Below are positions 34,902 through 47,769 of a DNA stretch of 64,000 nt, in pieces (position 1 is the stretch's first letter; every line of letters starts with the position of its first letter). Location: positions 186,001 to 250,000 of the forward strand of contig MU867062.1 in assembly GCA_033725935.1 (NCBI GenBank), written 5' to 3'. The position numbers were made by a program, and so were the translations under genes. Under the pieces are notes generated by a model, which worked only from the letters and a program-made list of their open reading frames with translations, did not search any database and was not told the origin of the DNA. This stretch comes from Cladorrhinum sp. PSN259. Lineage: Eukaryota > Ascomycota > Sordariomycetes > Sordariales > Podosporaceae.

Positions 34902-36051
34902 CTTCTTCTTCTTCTTCTTCTTCTTCTTCTTCTTCTTCTTCTTCTTCTTCTTCTTCTTCTTCTTCTTCGACCTTCCAATGGCTATCATGCACAGGGAGCG
35001 CAACAACAGACCTGCTCGTCAACACTACCCGGGAGTCATACTCACAAATCTCATCAATCAACAACACGCTCGGTCCCCCCCTTTTCGCAACCCTCTCCGT
35101 AGGCGGCAACGACCTCGACTTCTTTTCGCTTTTAAACGCCTGCGTGTTTAGGTTCTACGGGCCCTTCGGTTCGGGAACTTGTGCCGACTCACTGAAAAAG
35201 GCGGAAGAAATCATTTTCTCCGCCAAGAGATCCGAGGAGTTCAAGCTGAGGTTTAGGCTTGTCTTGCTGGAAGTGCTCGACAGGATGAGGTGGGAAAGAA
35301 GACCAGAGTTCTTCGTGACGGTGACGGGGTACGCATCTTTTTTCAATGCCGAAACAAAAGATTGTGATGGGGTTAGTTTTGGTGTCTGGAAGGGACAAGG
35401 GGGCGGTGCGAAGCTGACGAGGGAGGTGAGGGAGAAGATGAATTCGCTGGTGAGAGGGGCGAATAAGATAATCAAAGGGGTTGTGGAGGATGTCAATAGG
35501 GGTTTTGGTCACCAGGATAAAGCCAAGGGAAAAAAGGTCTTGTTCGTCGATTACGATGATGAATTCGAAGGGCATAGATTCTGTGAGAGAGGAGTGAAGG
35601 AGCCGGATTACGAGAGGACGGATACTTGGTTCTTCTTACCCGGCGGGAAGGATATCAATGGGAAGGGGGAGGTGTATGCTGGTGAAGATGAGGGGGAGGT
35701 TATTGAGGAGAATGATCCGCTTGTTGATCCCTTGAGATGCCAGGTCGTTGTTGAACGGAGCGGCGGGGATTGGGGAGATAGAGCCGTTTGCGATATGGTG
35801 AGGGCCAAGTGGAGGGATCCTGCGTTGAAGGTTGGTAGTGAGGGGATCATGGTGGCGCCGGGGGATTCGATGTGGTTCACGCCTACTTACTATGGGAAGA
35901 CTTTTCATCCGGTGAGTGAACAGATGATTGCCCTTCTAATCCTTGGTGTTAAAGGTGTGCTGACGAGTTTGACAAACAGAGATCAGTTGGGCACGAGGCG
36001 ATAGGGGAAAAGATATACAAAGTTTGGGAGGAGCATGGTCTCTTGAAGTGA
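34598..36051 (+). CDS. Secreted SGNH/GDSL-family hydrolase with poly-serine run
   Basis: Two exons: 34598-35911 and 35980-36051, giving 461 residues. The frame is open upstream without an ATG, so 34598 is the start. Residues 1-18 (MLLFFIIFFSHPLTSASA) look like a signal peptide. SGNH blocks are seen: GDSYS with nucleophile Ser46, GGND with Asn171 and FHP with His437. Block II is not certain. These enzymes are esterases or lipases acting outside the cell; the substrate is unknown. Between blocks I and III is an uninterrupted run of 32 serines (34874-34969). Several Asn-X-Thr/Ser sites and cysteines fit secretion. The intron falls directly after the catalytic His-Pro, so the last 23 residues come from exon 2. 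Confidence 0.88.
34874..34969 (+). repeat. TCT trinucleotide repeat coding for 32 serines
   Basis: Thirty-one TCT codons and a final TCG in frame inside the SGNH hydrolase. Such pure arrays change length by slippage, so alleles should differ between strains without a frameshift. Confidence 0.95.
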
Positions 36052-37125
36052 GAAACAGTGTAACGCATCTGGGTGGGCATCAATGTCTTGAGGTTGCTTT
36101 GGCTGATAAGGATGATATGTTTGAGGTTATTAAAGTCCCACTGATACCCCTAATTTTGAGCAGCTGTCTTTCTCTTTATTTTTGGCATGTCGATATCTTC
36201 TTTTCGTTTTTTACTTTCGGTAGCATAATTGTCTGGTATCTGTCCATTACTGTCCCTCTGCCTGCGCATTGTAACTCGTTGTTTTCTCGGATTCGGGTCC
36301 ATACCTTCGGAGTTGAGGATCATGTCCCCCGGCGGTTACAGTGCATGAGAAAATAATCAACACCAGAACAAGGAACTCCGTCTTGTCTCTATATCTGTAC
36401 GCATATGAATAGATCGCATCGCTTGGTGTTAGATTACCCGCCGAAGCGACCCCCCTTTCCTCGGAGCAACCTGGACCCCAACACCACCTAATGCTCTCCA
36501 AAATCCCACGTGGAAAGGGGATAAATATAGAATTTTCATCAAAAAATTCCCGATTTTAATCTATTTCAAAATCACATTCTCTCAAAGTACAACGCTCGCC
36601 AAGTGTTCCCAAGGCTATCTAGACCCTTGTCTATACCTCTTGAAGAGTAACACATCGGATCAACAAATTCTCAAGAAGACCAGATCATTTAAAAATACCC
36701 AATGCTGTTTCATACAATAAATTCAAAAACAACTGTCAATTATGTTGCTTGCTGCGCGCTTCGTGTCTTTGAAAGTGTAAATATAAGCTGTATCAATCAA
36801 AGCGACCTTATCCGTCATCTGCCACCATCCAGTCCATGCAAATGCGTTGAATTGGTAGCAAAACTAGTTTCGTTTGCACGTCTCTCTTTTCCCCGCCCCA
36901 TGATAGACATCATTGCCCAATTCATAATCCCCCCCCCCTTTCTGTTCGTCATCCACCATCACCCCCATAAATAGCCCATCATCAGGTCGTCAAAAATAAA
37001 AGGGTGGGTAAAAAAAAAAGGAAGAAGAAAAAAAAAGCCCCCTCGAAAATGGTAAGAGCAAAGTATAGAAGTAAAAGTGTAATTGGCTTTTCATCCCATA
37101 TCAATCCTTCAAGGTCATAGTGATA
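36052..37125. other. Intergenic between convergent SGNH hydrolase and nrc-1
   Basis: Two 3' UTRs probably meet here. An A-rich run lies near 37010-37035. No gene is recognised. Confidence 0.5.
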
Positions 37126-39944
37126 TTAAGCCGGAGGTGTCAAGAAAGGGCTCAGCATCAGTTCGTCCGCACTTGGTCGCTTATTATGGTCGATTTCGAA
37201 AGTCTGTGCAAGGAACTGCTTGGCTTCCTCACTGGCGTGTTCTGGAATCGTCGGCGTAGCCTTGGCGCCACCAATCTTGAAAATGGCTTGCAATTGCGTG
37301 CAATCTGGAAAGGGATGAGTGCCCGTGAACATCTCCACGACAAGGCACCCAAGAGACCAAATATCTGCCTTGCGTGTATATGATGTCTGCTTGACGACTT
37401 CCGGAGCCATCCAGAACACCGAACCCTGTAGAGACGGCCGATTCTTATTGTTATTCGCGCCATTGAGAATATTCGTGGCCTCCAACTTCTTCGAGATACC
37501 AAAATCAGAAATCTTGATAGTGCCCTTGTTATCAACGAGAATATTGGCGCCCTTGATATCACGGTGGATGATCTCCATGTCGTGTAGGTAAGAGAGACCG
37601 TTAAGAATTTGCTTGACGAAGCTGCGTACAAGGGGCTCTGGAAGAGCGCCGTACGAGTTGAGCATGGTCTGCACCGAGCCACCGGGAACGTACTCGAGGA
37701 AAATGTTGAGATACTCGGCCGATGAGCCGCAGCCCAAGTACTGTACAATATTGGGATGGCGGAGGTCACGTAGAAGACTGATTTCGCGCTTGAGAGCCTC
37801 AATCATGCTCTTCTTGCGAGCATCGCTCTGGCTGTTGGCACCTGGCGATGGAGTTTCAACCTGCTTGACGGCAAGAAGCTCACCGGTGACGGCGTGGAGG
37901 GCGAGGTAGACACAGCCAAAAGAACCTTGTCCGATAAGCGCACCCTTCATCCATTTGCTATCATCCCATGAATCGCCAGAGAGGAAGCTCTGAAGTTCCT
38001 CATCCGCATCTTCTCCATCCTCAGTAAGGGCTTGATTGACTTCTTGGATAGATCCAGAGCCGCCAGAACCGATGGTACTGTCGCCATCGAAGTAGCTGTG
38101 GCGCACAACGTTGCCGTCAGGGTCGGTAATGCTGAGGGCGGCAGTGCCACTGTCCGAGCCGCTGTCGGCGAATGATACATAAGATCTACGGTTTGGTTCG
38201 ATGGGCGAGGATTCCTCCTGCAGGGTGTCGAGGACCGACGACGCAACCGAGTCTCTGTAACCTTGAGGCAGACGTCCCAAAGCGTCATGGGGACGGACCT
38301 TGGCAATCTGGTTCGAGGCTGTGAGCCAGCTGTTGGCAATAGTGGGGATTGGCGGTGCGTCCTGGATCGTTGATGCGAAGCTCATTGTGCTAGCAACACT
38401 GAGACGATGGTTGACTCTGCTGAGGCGTTGTGACCGGCGCATAGACATGCGTGCCGTCCTGTCGATGGCCTCTCGCGAGTGATCTGGGAAATAACTGGTG
38501 AGATCCGAAGCAATCAACTCGCTGGGTGGACGGAGCCCGCCAAACTGACGCAAAGTCTGGCGGCGGGGGATGACACGAGGTGTTTCGGCGGCTTCTGTCA
38601 AAGCCTTGGTGGTCTTATAAATATTTCTTTCTCGGTCTTGGGTAGAGGGGAGCGGTGAAAGGGGAGGTTGCTGTATTGTCTCCCAAGATTCACCCAATAC
38701 TTTCTGTGCCTTCAATTGGCTTTGCTTGTTCATATTGATGTTGTCCATCGCGCGGTTGTGATTTTGCTGCGCTTGTTGAGCTTCCTCCAAGCCAATGGCA
38801 GCTGCTCTTTCAAGTTCAGCCATCCCAGGCTCTCCAGCTGGAACCCGTCTCAAGATGAGGCGATTACGCTCCGGGCGTGTGTGGTCCTTCATTACCCTCC
38901 ATAGCTCCGTATCGCCAAGACGGCGGCACTGATTCGGGTCTGGCTCTACTCCTGCGAGGACCCAGAAGCAGTAATTTCGTTCGTGATCTTCCCGCAGAGC
39001 AAATTTTCGTAGTGTAGCGCGCATAACCTCTTCGCAGGTGTTGCAGTCGGCGATCTTGACAACCTTTGTTACGCCACCTGTCGAGATAACGCGGATGACA
39101 TCTTGCCCAAAGGGTAGGGCAGCCATAAGGGAGCCATCCATGCTGGATTGGTTTCTGGCATGGCCGGGTACCAATCGACCTGTGAGGGGAGGATCCGGGG
39201 AAACGGGAAACCGGGGAGTTGGCTGACTGGTATAGGAAGTCTGAGGTTGCTGAGGATATCTCGGCCGAGCATTTCTGCTATTATAATCCGGGGTTGGTAG
39301 TTGAGGAGAGGTAGGTCTTGAAGGTTGGCTCGCGTGGTCAATACCCTGAACAGCAGTTGCAAACTCGAAGCGGGAATACCTCTTGTTAGACTGCGCCCCG
39401 CGGCCATGGCGGGGTGACGACGAGGAAGGGGCATATTGATTGTCGAGGACAGCAAAGGAATCCTGAAGTTACAGTCAATCATCAATGGATCACCCACATG
39501 CCATTTGCACCTTGCAGCATCACTTACCCTATTGCGCCTCTTTTGGTTGGCAAATGTCTTTGTACGGAGCTTCTTGATGCTCAGAAACAGGCGTACGCGA
39601 TCTCCAACTTTGTCAATACCCATCTCTTTTAGGACCTCTTTATCCATTTCGAGAAGGTTCTCGCCATTGATGTGATTTCTCCGAAAGATCCTCTCATACT
39701 CGCCGCACTTGACGCTTCGAAGATAATCGCACACTCTGTCCTCGTCCCAGTTTTTGACCGAGTCCGGGCCATCGACGTCTGAGAACTCGGATTCGGTCGG
39801 GCTAGGATAGTTCTGGGTGGCCATTTGCGGGGCGGGAGTGCGTCGTTGTTGAGGGTAAGCGGTCTGGGGAGCGTTCACCATCATGGCCGAAGGCTGTGAG
39901 CCCAGCGAGGCCGGAAAGGTCGACTTTGAGGCCAGCATTGCCAT
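37126..39944 (-). CDS. MAP kinase kinase kinase NRC-1/Ste11-like
   Basis: Two exons: 39944-39528 and 39462-37126, giving 917 residues with a 65-base intron. Domains in order: a SAM domain (about 61-127, NWDEDRVCDYL to LFLSIKKL), a Ras-association/RBD-like ubiquitin fold (about 260-347, DVIRVISTGG to RNRLILRR) and a C-terminal kinase domain (about 642-914). The kinase has GQGSFG, Lys672 in LAVKQV, HRDIKGANIL with Asp774, and DFG with Asp792. This is the Ste11/Byr2/NRC-1 architecture. The enzyme phosphorylates the MAPKK of the cell-fusion/pheromone cascade; the SAM domain binds the Ste50 adaptor. In Neurospora this cascade controls hyphal fusion and conidiation timing. The first two ATGs (39944, 39938) are equally possible. 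No sequence defect is seen. Confidence 0.95.
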
Positions 39945-42900
39945 CGCGACGACGGAGACTTCAGGCCGACGACGGCATGAGCTTGTGATAGAGTTTGTCT
40001 AGTGATGCTAGCTGCCCAAAGTATCCCCGTTCGCTTGCGTGAGCAGTTCGCAATTGCACTCGCGGGTGCGGGTCGCAGTCGCAACTGAGAACAGTCCGTC
40101 GCGGACGCGGGTGCTGCAAAGAGGCGGTTGCAGGTGGTGATGAAAAAGTTCGTATAATCCAACCGTTTCCAGGGTTGTCGCTGGGTTATCAATGTGCAGT
40201 GTCCGGCTCTCACACAAGATGCTCCTTGTCAGACGAGGACAGCGCAGAAAATAAAATAAAAGAAACCCGACGGGTACCGGAGGGGTCCCAACAGGTTGTA
40301 CCTGTGCAACAGCAGCAAGATGCCTGGAGGTTTGCTTGGATCTGGTTTATGCTTTGTGGGTCAATGGTTCGGAAGTGGAAGAATGCAGGGAGTGTTCCTT
40401 TTTCTTCCCGTTTTTTCTTTTTCCGTTTCCAATTCCTCACAGCTCAAATGCAACAAACAAGCCACACCTAGAAGAAATAGAAGAAGAACGTTGAAAGTGG
40501 GCGTCGAGACAGGCAGGACCGGCGCCGTCGTGAACTTCAAAGTTGAAAGGTTGCAGGTAACCTGGCACTAAGAATGGAAAAAGGAGGGGGGGAGCGCGGG
40601 TGGTTTTGTTGCTTCTGTTCAGATGGAACAAATCGATGGAAGGCAGCCCGCTTTCAAAAGCCTTCAACATCCAGTCACAGTGGGGCAAAGGGGGACGGGG
40701 AATGCGATCGTTTGCTCTCTTCACACCACTACCGTCCATTTCAGGCTGATGGGCTGGGTCGTCGCTGTCGCTGCGGCAGCGAGAGTGCGGTGCAGCGTGT
40801 TGAGGGGTTGTGCTAGCGGCGGATTGGGCAGTACACAAAGCAGCTTCCTGCAGGTTCGCCAATCGCTTGAGGATGCCCCCTGACATGAAACGAAGCACGA
40901 GCCAAGCCAGGCGCTTGTCGGGATCGTTGTGTCGTATTCAAGCCCTCCAGGGTCCCTGTTGGGCGTGGCAAATCGACAATCACAATCACAAAAAGAATAA
41001 GTGAATGCCTTTTATTCCAATTTATTGTTGGTCTTTGACACTTTGATAACGAAGCGACTGTCCTTCGCCTCTTGTGAGTATCTTCACCGCACATTACAAA
41101 GAAACACCGAATGCTGAAAATGGCTTCGCCTCTGTGCCTCTCTGCTGAGTGAACCAGCGGAAATGCGGCCTACCGTACCTGTCGTGTCACCGGTTGGCCC
41201 CCAGCACCAGCAGCTGATTGCGCATCAGGGGGGCGGGTGCGATGAGCCGAGCTCGGCCGCCATTGCGAACAAGTTGGCCCTTGAGAGACGGCCGATGAGG
41301 GACTTTGAAGATGACGGGCCGCAATGCAAAGCCACCGATAACAATGATGGGATTTGGAACTGACCAAACCCCGGAAATGCTTCCCGTGGGAACAAACAAA
41401 TTTCGCAGTTTGGGAAACAAAAAGGCAGGTATGGCAAAGGATTGGATGTTGACAACCTGGAAGTGGGACTGAGCGGACCAGATTTGGACGATGAAACGGG
41501 AGCTGTTTCATCCACCACCATGCTTGTCGGGGTAGGCGGGTCTTGCTTGTTAGCGGAAGCCCCGCAGCGGGGAGCCGAGGCTAACAGAAGGGAAAAGACC
41601 GCTGCGAGACTGGGTCGCACGAAGTCATACAGGATGTCGATTTATGCACTGGCCAGCGTTCACGGAGTACAAGTGAAGTCATTGGCCGAAGAGGCGGTCT
41701 ACTATAAGTAAAGAACATTTTGTTGCATACCGCGGTGGAAGAAAGTTGGTGCTTCTGCCGGCTATCCATCCTTCCACTAAACATGAGCACGTTGTTCGGC
41801 CGTTGAGCTCGGGAGAATACTTGTGGGATTGATGGTGATAGTGATGATGATGAGAAAGATCGGATTCGGTCTTGCCAGCCCCCGTGGGGAAGGTTGACTG
41901 AGATGGCCACCTCTATTCGGGCCTCGCTGGGCCGTAGAAAGGAGGCGTCGACAACCTGGGATGACATGGCAGGAGATGGGACGGACGAACAGCTTGGAAG
42001 TTGTATGAGTAGGTTCGGCTACGGGCTGGGTTGCCAGAATAACGACCCAGCATCAGGAGAGACCTGAGGACTGATGCTTCTCGCCAAACCATCATCTCAT
42101 GCTGCAAACCACGTCTCCCCGGAAATCGAATCTATATATATAAAAAAAGCTCATCACGCAAATGCATGTTTGGAGATTGCCGCGACTGCATCTCAAGTTG
42201 AAACGGGACTACAAGGGGCTTTAATTATGTCATCAGACACCACCTCGGGCATTGCGGGTGCAGCCACGACCCGGGGATGTTCCGTAATTAACCAACTCGT
42301 ATCGATAAGTCTAAGCCACAAGAAAACAGCTAACGCCACAGAAGAAAAGAAGGAGCTTCCATTTCCACCGGCCCCGCTTAGCTGTTGATCCGCTCAATCC
42401 ACTCACTTCGGCTCTTCCACCTTCCATGCAGGTTTCACTGTTGCAACTCGTTGGGCTGTTTTTCTGTTTTTTCAGCTGACTGTTGATAACTGTGGATAAA
42501 TTATCACCTGTTAGTGTCTTGGGCACTAAGCAATGGCTTCACAGAACCACAATAATGTGCAGCGCAGAAGATGATGTTTGAATACATTGATTCACAAGAC
42601 GACGTTCTGAAAAGCCAAGAAGCACCGGCCCACGCCTTTTCATATGCACAGCTCCCTGCATAGGCCGGCCCAGCATGGGGGGCACAATGGCTAGCAGCCC
42701 GACAAGCTCCAAAAATTCCCAAAGCGGATATGCAATCTAGAACCAATCTAGGCGGATCAGAGCCGCTGCCTTCAAATCAAACCATCTCGAGGACATGAGT
42801 AGCCAATTCAACAGTGGCCCACGAGCTGCTAGCTGGCCCCCCTTGTCCCACTCCCCACCGCTGGGCCATTGACAGCAGCGATTGGAGATGTAACCCCCAT

Positions 42901-43709
42901 GGCCCCCTGCTCCTCACGGAACCCCGCGGAAACCTGATTGGACAAAATATTCCCAAAACCGGTATGATAACATCATCCTACATCGATGGCCAGTACCAGG
43001 CTCGGCTGTCCTGGTTGTCTCCGCCCTGATTTCCAGTTTCTGGATCGTGGATCGATGAACGGGGAGCCGTGGGTGGACATGGGGGGCATGGATGGGTAAT
43101 GAGACTCATAGAATTCATCAACTTCTTTTTCTGTCAATCTTTACTTTCTCTCCTGCCTTCTTTCTCGGTTCTGTTCTGATAATTCTTCCGTCTCTACCTA
43201 TCCCTCAGTCGCCTCCTGCAGCTAGAGAATCCGACATACAGGTATTACATATCCACCTATTCAACAATCCTCCAATCGTAACACCCGGGCAGCTGGTGAC
43301 GTGACGTTCCGTCCGAGTTTTGTGACGACGCCCGAGGGTTCGGCTCTGGCTCTCCACTCCCCTCCAGGTGCTTGATACGACTCAAACCGTCACTGGTGCT
43401 TTCTTCAAGCGGGCTGGCCAACAATGTGTCGATAGGCTCACCCGCTCAGGACTGACCAGCACACCACCCACACCCTTACGGACGTACTGTACCTCCACGC
43501 CCTCGATTTCGACTCCGGCGTCCCCAGCTGTTTCTGCTCCTGTGCCTTAACAACACCGGAAATCTCTGGCATCAGGCCGTGGGACACCGCATTGCCCATT
43601 ACTCGCTTCCCCGTATCTCGTTGCATGCGGATCCCGGCTCGGCTTCGAAGAATAAACCCTTACCTCGCACAGACCTCGAATCTTGTCGACGATACCCCCT
43701 CTAGGCATC
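39945..43709. other. 3.8-kb upstream region between nrc-1 and the LRR gene
   Basis: Divergent promoter DNA. No protein family is recognised; open frames at about 40437-40898, 41170-41620 and 42074-42388 overlap others on the opposite strand and look random. From 43130 to 43700 the DNA is C/T-rich like a leader of the LRR gene. Confidence 0.5.
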
Positions 43710-46700
43710 ATGGCATTTCCGACTTTGGGGGATTCGTCAAGCCGAAGAAGAACAAGGACGGGCATATCTCCTTTGACCACCATAGACCGGAACGGGTCTG
43801 AGTCCTCGAGTCCTGGAGCAACGACCCCGAGTTCGCCAATCAGTTCAGAAGGTGACCACCGCAGGTCTTTCTCTCTCAGCTCGCTGAGAAGTAATCGAGC
43901 TTTTCGGTCCATGAGCATCAGCAACAGAGAACGAGATCTTACACCTGATAGCATTAAAGTATCCAGGGGTCACTCACGGAGACTATCGAAATCTCGCCCT
44001 CTCTCCTCTTCATCACCGAGGGATTCCCAAAGTCGTCGCGGTTCTGCCATATCCATCTCTGAGGATCACATCAACAGCATCAGCAGTATCAGCAGCATAA
44101 ACCACCGACTCTCTTTCTCTGTCGCCGACAATTTGAGTTCAGCGACAGCCTCATCAACAACCTCGGTCGACTGGAGATCTCAGCATATTGAGGGAGCAGC
44201 CCCATTAGAATCCGATACAACGCTATTAAAAACTAAGAACCCTTTCCTGGTTGTAACAAGAGACTATCTAGTCAGGACCAAAAGCCGTAGCGATGCCATT
44301 GCCCTCTTTCCTGCACTTGCCCCTGAATTGGGCAAGCCAGAAAGCCAACATTCCGCTTCAGAGCCTCATCTTGTTATCCCAACTTCATCCATAATATCCG
44401 TTTTTATCGCCGAAAGCACCAGGCCATCATTCGGATTCGAGGTTTGGTGGAAGGGCTCCTCGGGACACACATGCTTCCGTTCAGATTTCTTCTTTAACCT
44501 CCCCAAGGAGAGAAATGAACAGCTCCACCACATTATCCGTGCCATGCGGCTGAATCAGCAAGACGAACTCGATCCCATCAGAAGATGTGCCGACGTGGAA
44601 GGGCTGCTCAACAAGATTCAAGAGGTTGAGGAACCAAGATTCGCCGACCGCAAGCTCGAGATCTTTCCTGTGGTGCCCCGTGGATATACAAGGAAGGAGT
44701 ACATCTCGAAGATGGAAGATGCGACCAAAAAGCCCCAGGAAGGCCCGGCGTTCTATCTCGTTATTGGGACCTACCTCTGTTACCTTGTTGAGGTTCAGAA
44801 GAGCAAAGGTGGCGAGCCAACATGCCGGCATAAATCTTTTGGGCTGGTGACGCTCGAGTGTCTACAAGGTGATTGGTCTCTCCAGGAGGAAAGATTCATC
44901 ATGACTTTTCGCGAGCCATTCAAATCACCCGTTGTGCTCGAGCTTGCCAGCCGATACTACCGTCAGGTTATCAGAGTACTGAGTGTTGCAGATCGCTTCA
45001 TCAAGCCTGTTTGGCCGCAGATGTGGTCTGCTATGGAAATTTTCCGCGTCTCCGGCCTCAAGGAACCGCACCACCTTGTGTCTCGGGAAGACTTTGGGAG
45101 CTTGAGGAGAACCCTTGACGCATATCTCACAGGATATCGATGCACCGGGGGTGCACCGGTCGACTGGGAGATCAATTGGAAGTCTCCATTTGCTCCGGAG
45201 TTTCGCCTTCTCCCTCCAAGAGACGGTTCATACACTGCCCTCCAGCTCTTGGCTGTGCTGCGTGCTTTGAGATACAATGACTACTTCAACTCTCTGTCTT
45301 TTCGGGATGTCGACTTGTCCATCCTGTACGGTCTCGAAGACAAGACACCTAGGAATCTCAATGTTGGATATTTGAGCCGCACTTGTAAGTTGTTCCACCT
45401 TCTACAGAGGCCTTTGAAAACTTAAAATTAACGTTAAACCAGTTGCCACGATTGGGGGCGAGCACATTGAAATGTTGAGAATAAGCGCCGTACTTCATCA
45501 GGAGTTCCATGCCCTTGCATTCTGCTCAGGAACCATTCGACAAATTGATTTCACCAATTGTACTGCCTCCCTCGCGTCTCGATTAGGGAACCATGACTAC
45601 CTCCCAAGCCTTCAGTTTCTTACGCCGATTCTTAGTTTGCTGAGAACTGGTAATACCAAATGTAGCAGGCTACTCCTTGGCGGCAACGCACTACCCCAAT
45701 TCGACATCGACGACCTTGCTGAGACCATGAAGACGGGAACTCTTCATGCCTTGGATATTTCATATTGCGGCCTGGGCGACATGAGCTTGAAGGAGATAGT
45801 AGTGGCGCCGCTGGAAGAAGCATTGCTGCCTTTGCAGACATTGTCTATCTCTGGCAACCCTGGTAGGGTTCAGGCTTATATCCTGCCCGAGCTCGTCAAC
45901 AATCTTCCTGATATTCAGCACTTGAGTCTAGGTGGCAGCATCCTGGGAGATAGCTGTGTTGATGGGCCACTGATACCTTATGAGATTCTGGAAAACTTGC
46001 CGTATCTGGAGGAACTTGATATCTCTGGGTTCAAGGTGAACGAAGCAACGTTGGAGGATTTGGAGCGGTTTTTGCACTTCAGGAATTGGAAGATAGACAA
46101 TGGTGAATACGCCAGTCTCCGCAAGCTAGTTTTGAATCGCTGTGGACTGTCGGGTTCGCAGGCAGCAAGATTGTTTGATGCGATTGGAGAGAACCGTGGC
46201 CTCCATCTCTGCATCAGCGGCAATCCAATCGAGGACGGTATCGAAGATTTGGCTCAGGTCATCCGCGAGAGCAGGGGCCCTTCTGGGCTGTACATGGAAA
46301 TGGTTGAATTCAAAGATGAGGACAATTACATCTCTCTGATCAACGCACTGGCCGAGACCAAGTACCTCTCTCTCGTCAGTCTGGCTGGTACAGCACCAAC
46401 ACCCTCTTCCTATGGCAAATGCAGCCCAGATCTGGTCAACACTCTTCACAATTTCTTTGCTCGCAACACCTCCATTCGGTGTCTTGATCTCTCTGGGTTC
46501 TGCGGAAAGCTGGATGACGGGCAGCTTACCAAGGGCTTCGGTCGCTCTCTCAGTGGGCTATCTGAGAACACCACCATGACCCATCTCCGCATTCGGAATC
46601 AAAACCTTCACGATGACGCAGGAACTCTGGGAAAGGTTCTAACTGAGAACAAGACTCTAATGGTTCTCGACTGCCAGGACAATAATCTCAACCTCACTAG

Positions 46701-47769
46701 CTTGCGCTTCCTCGTGGACAGCATGAAAACAAATACCTCGATCATTGAGTTTCCATTCTCGTCTCGCGAGAAGCAGGCCATCTGGAAGAACATCCTCCGT
46801 GGTCTTCGCCGCACAGCATCAACAAATACAGGCTCTCGTCCTGCGCCAGGTACTATGTCTGCCCGCGCAGAAGCCTCAAAGAAGGAATCATCAAAGAAGG
46901 ACAAATCATCCTCCACACACAACCATCTCAACCCTCATGCCAAAGACAAGAACTCACTTCGCCCAGAGGAAGCAATGCTTCATAAAGTCCTTGATGACCA
47001 GTTCGACATTCTCAATGCTCAGCTTCGCCGTAACCGCGAAGCACTCGAAGCCGCTTCGGGCCAAATACTTGACCTCGATTCAGCGCCTACACCAGCGGGC
47101 GGTAGTATTTCCAGCGCGGCGGGAGGACGAGGTGGTGGTGCCCTTCCAGCTGACGAGGACGCCGGATGGCCTGGACTTGACCTCGACCTTGGCACAGGAA
47201 TCACCGACCTCATCGGAACGGGACACCTCAATGTCCCTTCACAATCCTCGGTTCTATTTGACGGCACCGCCGCTTCCCCCAACAATGGCAATGCTATGGA
47301 TGGGATTAGACAGCGCCGCCCAACAGTCCGATCATCTACCATGGATCAGATTCAGGCTCCTCTCCCGGCGCCTTATCATCTCCATCACCGCGTCGGATCT
47401 TTCGCTTCTGGGCCTGGGGTGGATAGCCCGACCGAGACGCTCGAGGCTGTTTCCGAGGTCGAGACGCCGCCACCTACCATTGACGCTCCCCAGGAGAATT
47501 ACTATGAACAAAAACAGATCATACCTACCATTGATGCTCCCCAGGAGAATTACTATGAACAAAAACAGATCATACCTACCATTGACGCTCCCCAGGAGAA
47601 TTACTATGAACAAAAACAGATCATACCTACCATTGAGCCTGTCACTGCCATGCAGCAGGTCGAGGTTGAATACTATCAGAAACAGCATACTAGGACCCAG
47701 TCGGAGGAAGACAATGCCGTGTTTAGGCAGATGATGAGCGAGTTTAGGGCTGCAGGGTTCGCTGACTGA
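43710..47769 (+). CDS. Large PH-like plus leucine-rich-repeat protein
   Basis: Two exons: 43710-45384 and 45443-47769, giving 1,333 residues. ATG 43710 is the first in the frame. The N-terminal 150 residues are Ser/Arg-rich and disordered, with many possible phosphosites. About 175-440 looks like one or two PH-type folds (FLVVTRDYLVRTKSRSD; FYLVIGTYLCYLVEVQ; WPQMWSAMEIF). From about 500 to 1015 run leucine-rich repeats of the ribonuclease-inhibitor type (LDISYCGLGDMSLKEI, LSISGNPG, LDCQDNNLNLTSLRFL). The tail is disordered and contains three copies of a 17-residue repeat at 1236-1286. PH plus RI-type LRR recalls CARMIL-type actin regulators, but that parallel is only architectural. A membrane-cortex scaffold role is inference. 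Confidence 0.85.
47473..47625 (+). repeat. Three tandem 51-bp coding repeats
   Basis: Units 47473-47523, 47524-47574 and 47575-47625 each encode PTIDAPQENYYEQKQII and are almost identical in DNA, with a silent C/T change in the Asp codon. A degenerate fourth unit (PTIEPVTAMQQVEVEYYQK) follows. The near-identity points to recent expansion. Confidence 0.95.

Noticed and set aside
34822..35109. Minus-strand poly-glutamate frame opposite the serine run
   Set aside because: It is the mirror of the TCT array in the hydrolase gene; no independent evidence of a gene.
46745..47734. Plus-strand frame of 329 codons inside the LRR gene in another phase
   Set aside because: It overlaps the supported LRR coding frame and is Arg/Ser/Leu-rich in the way shadow frames are.
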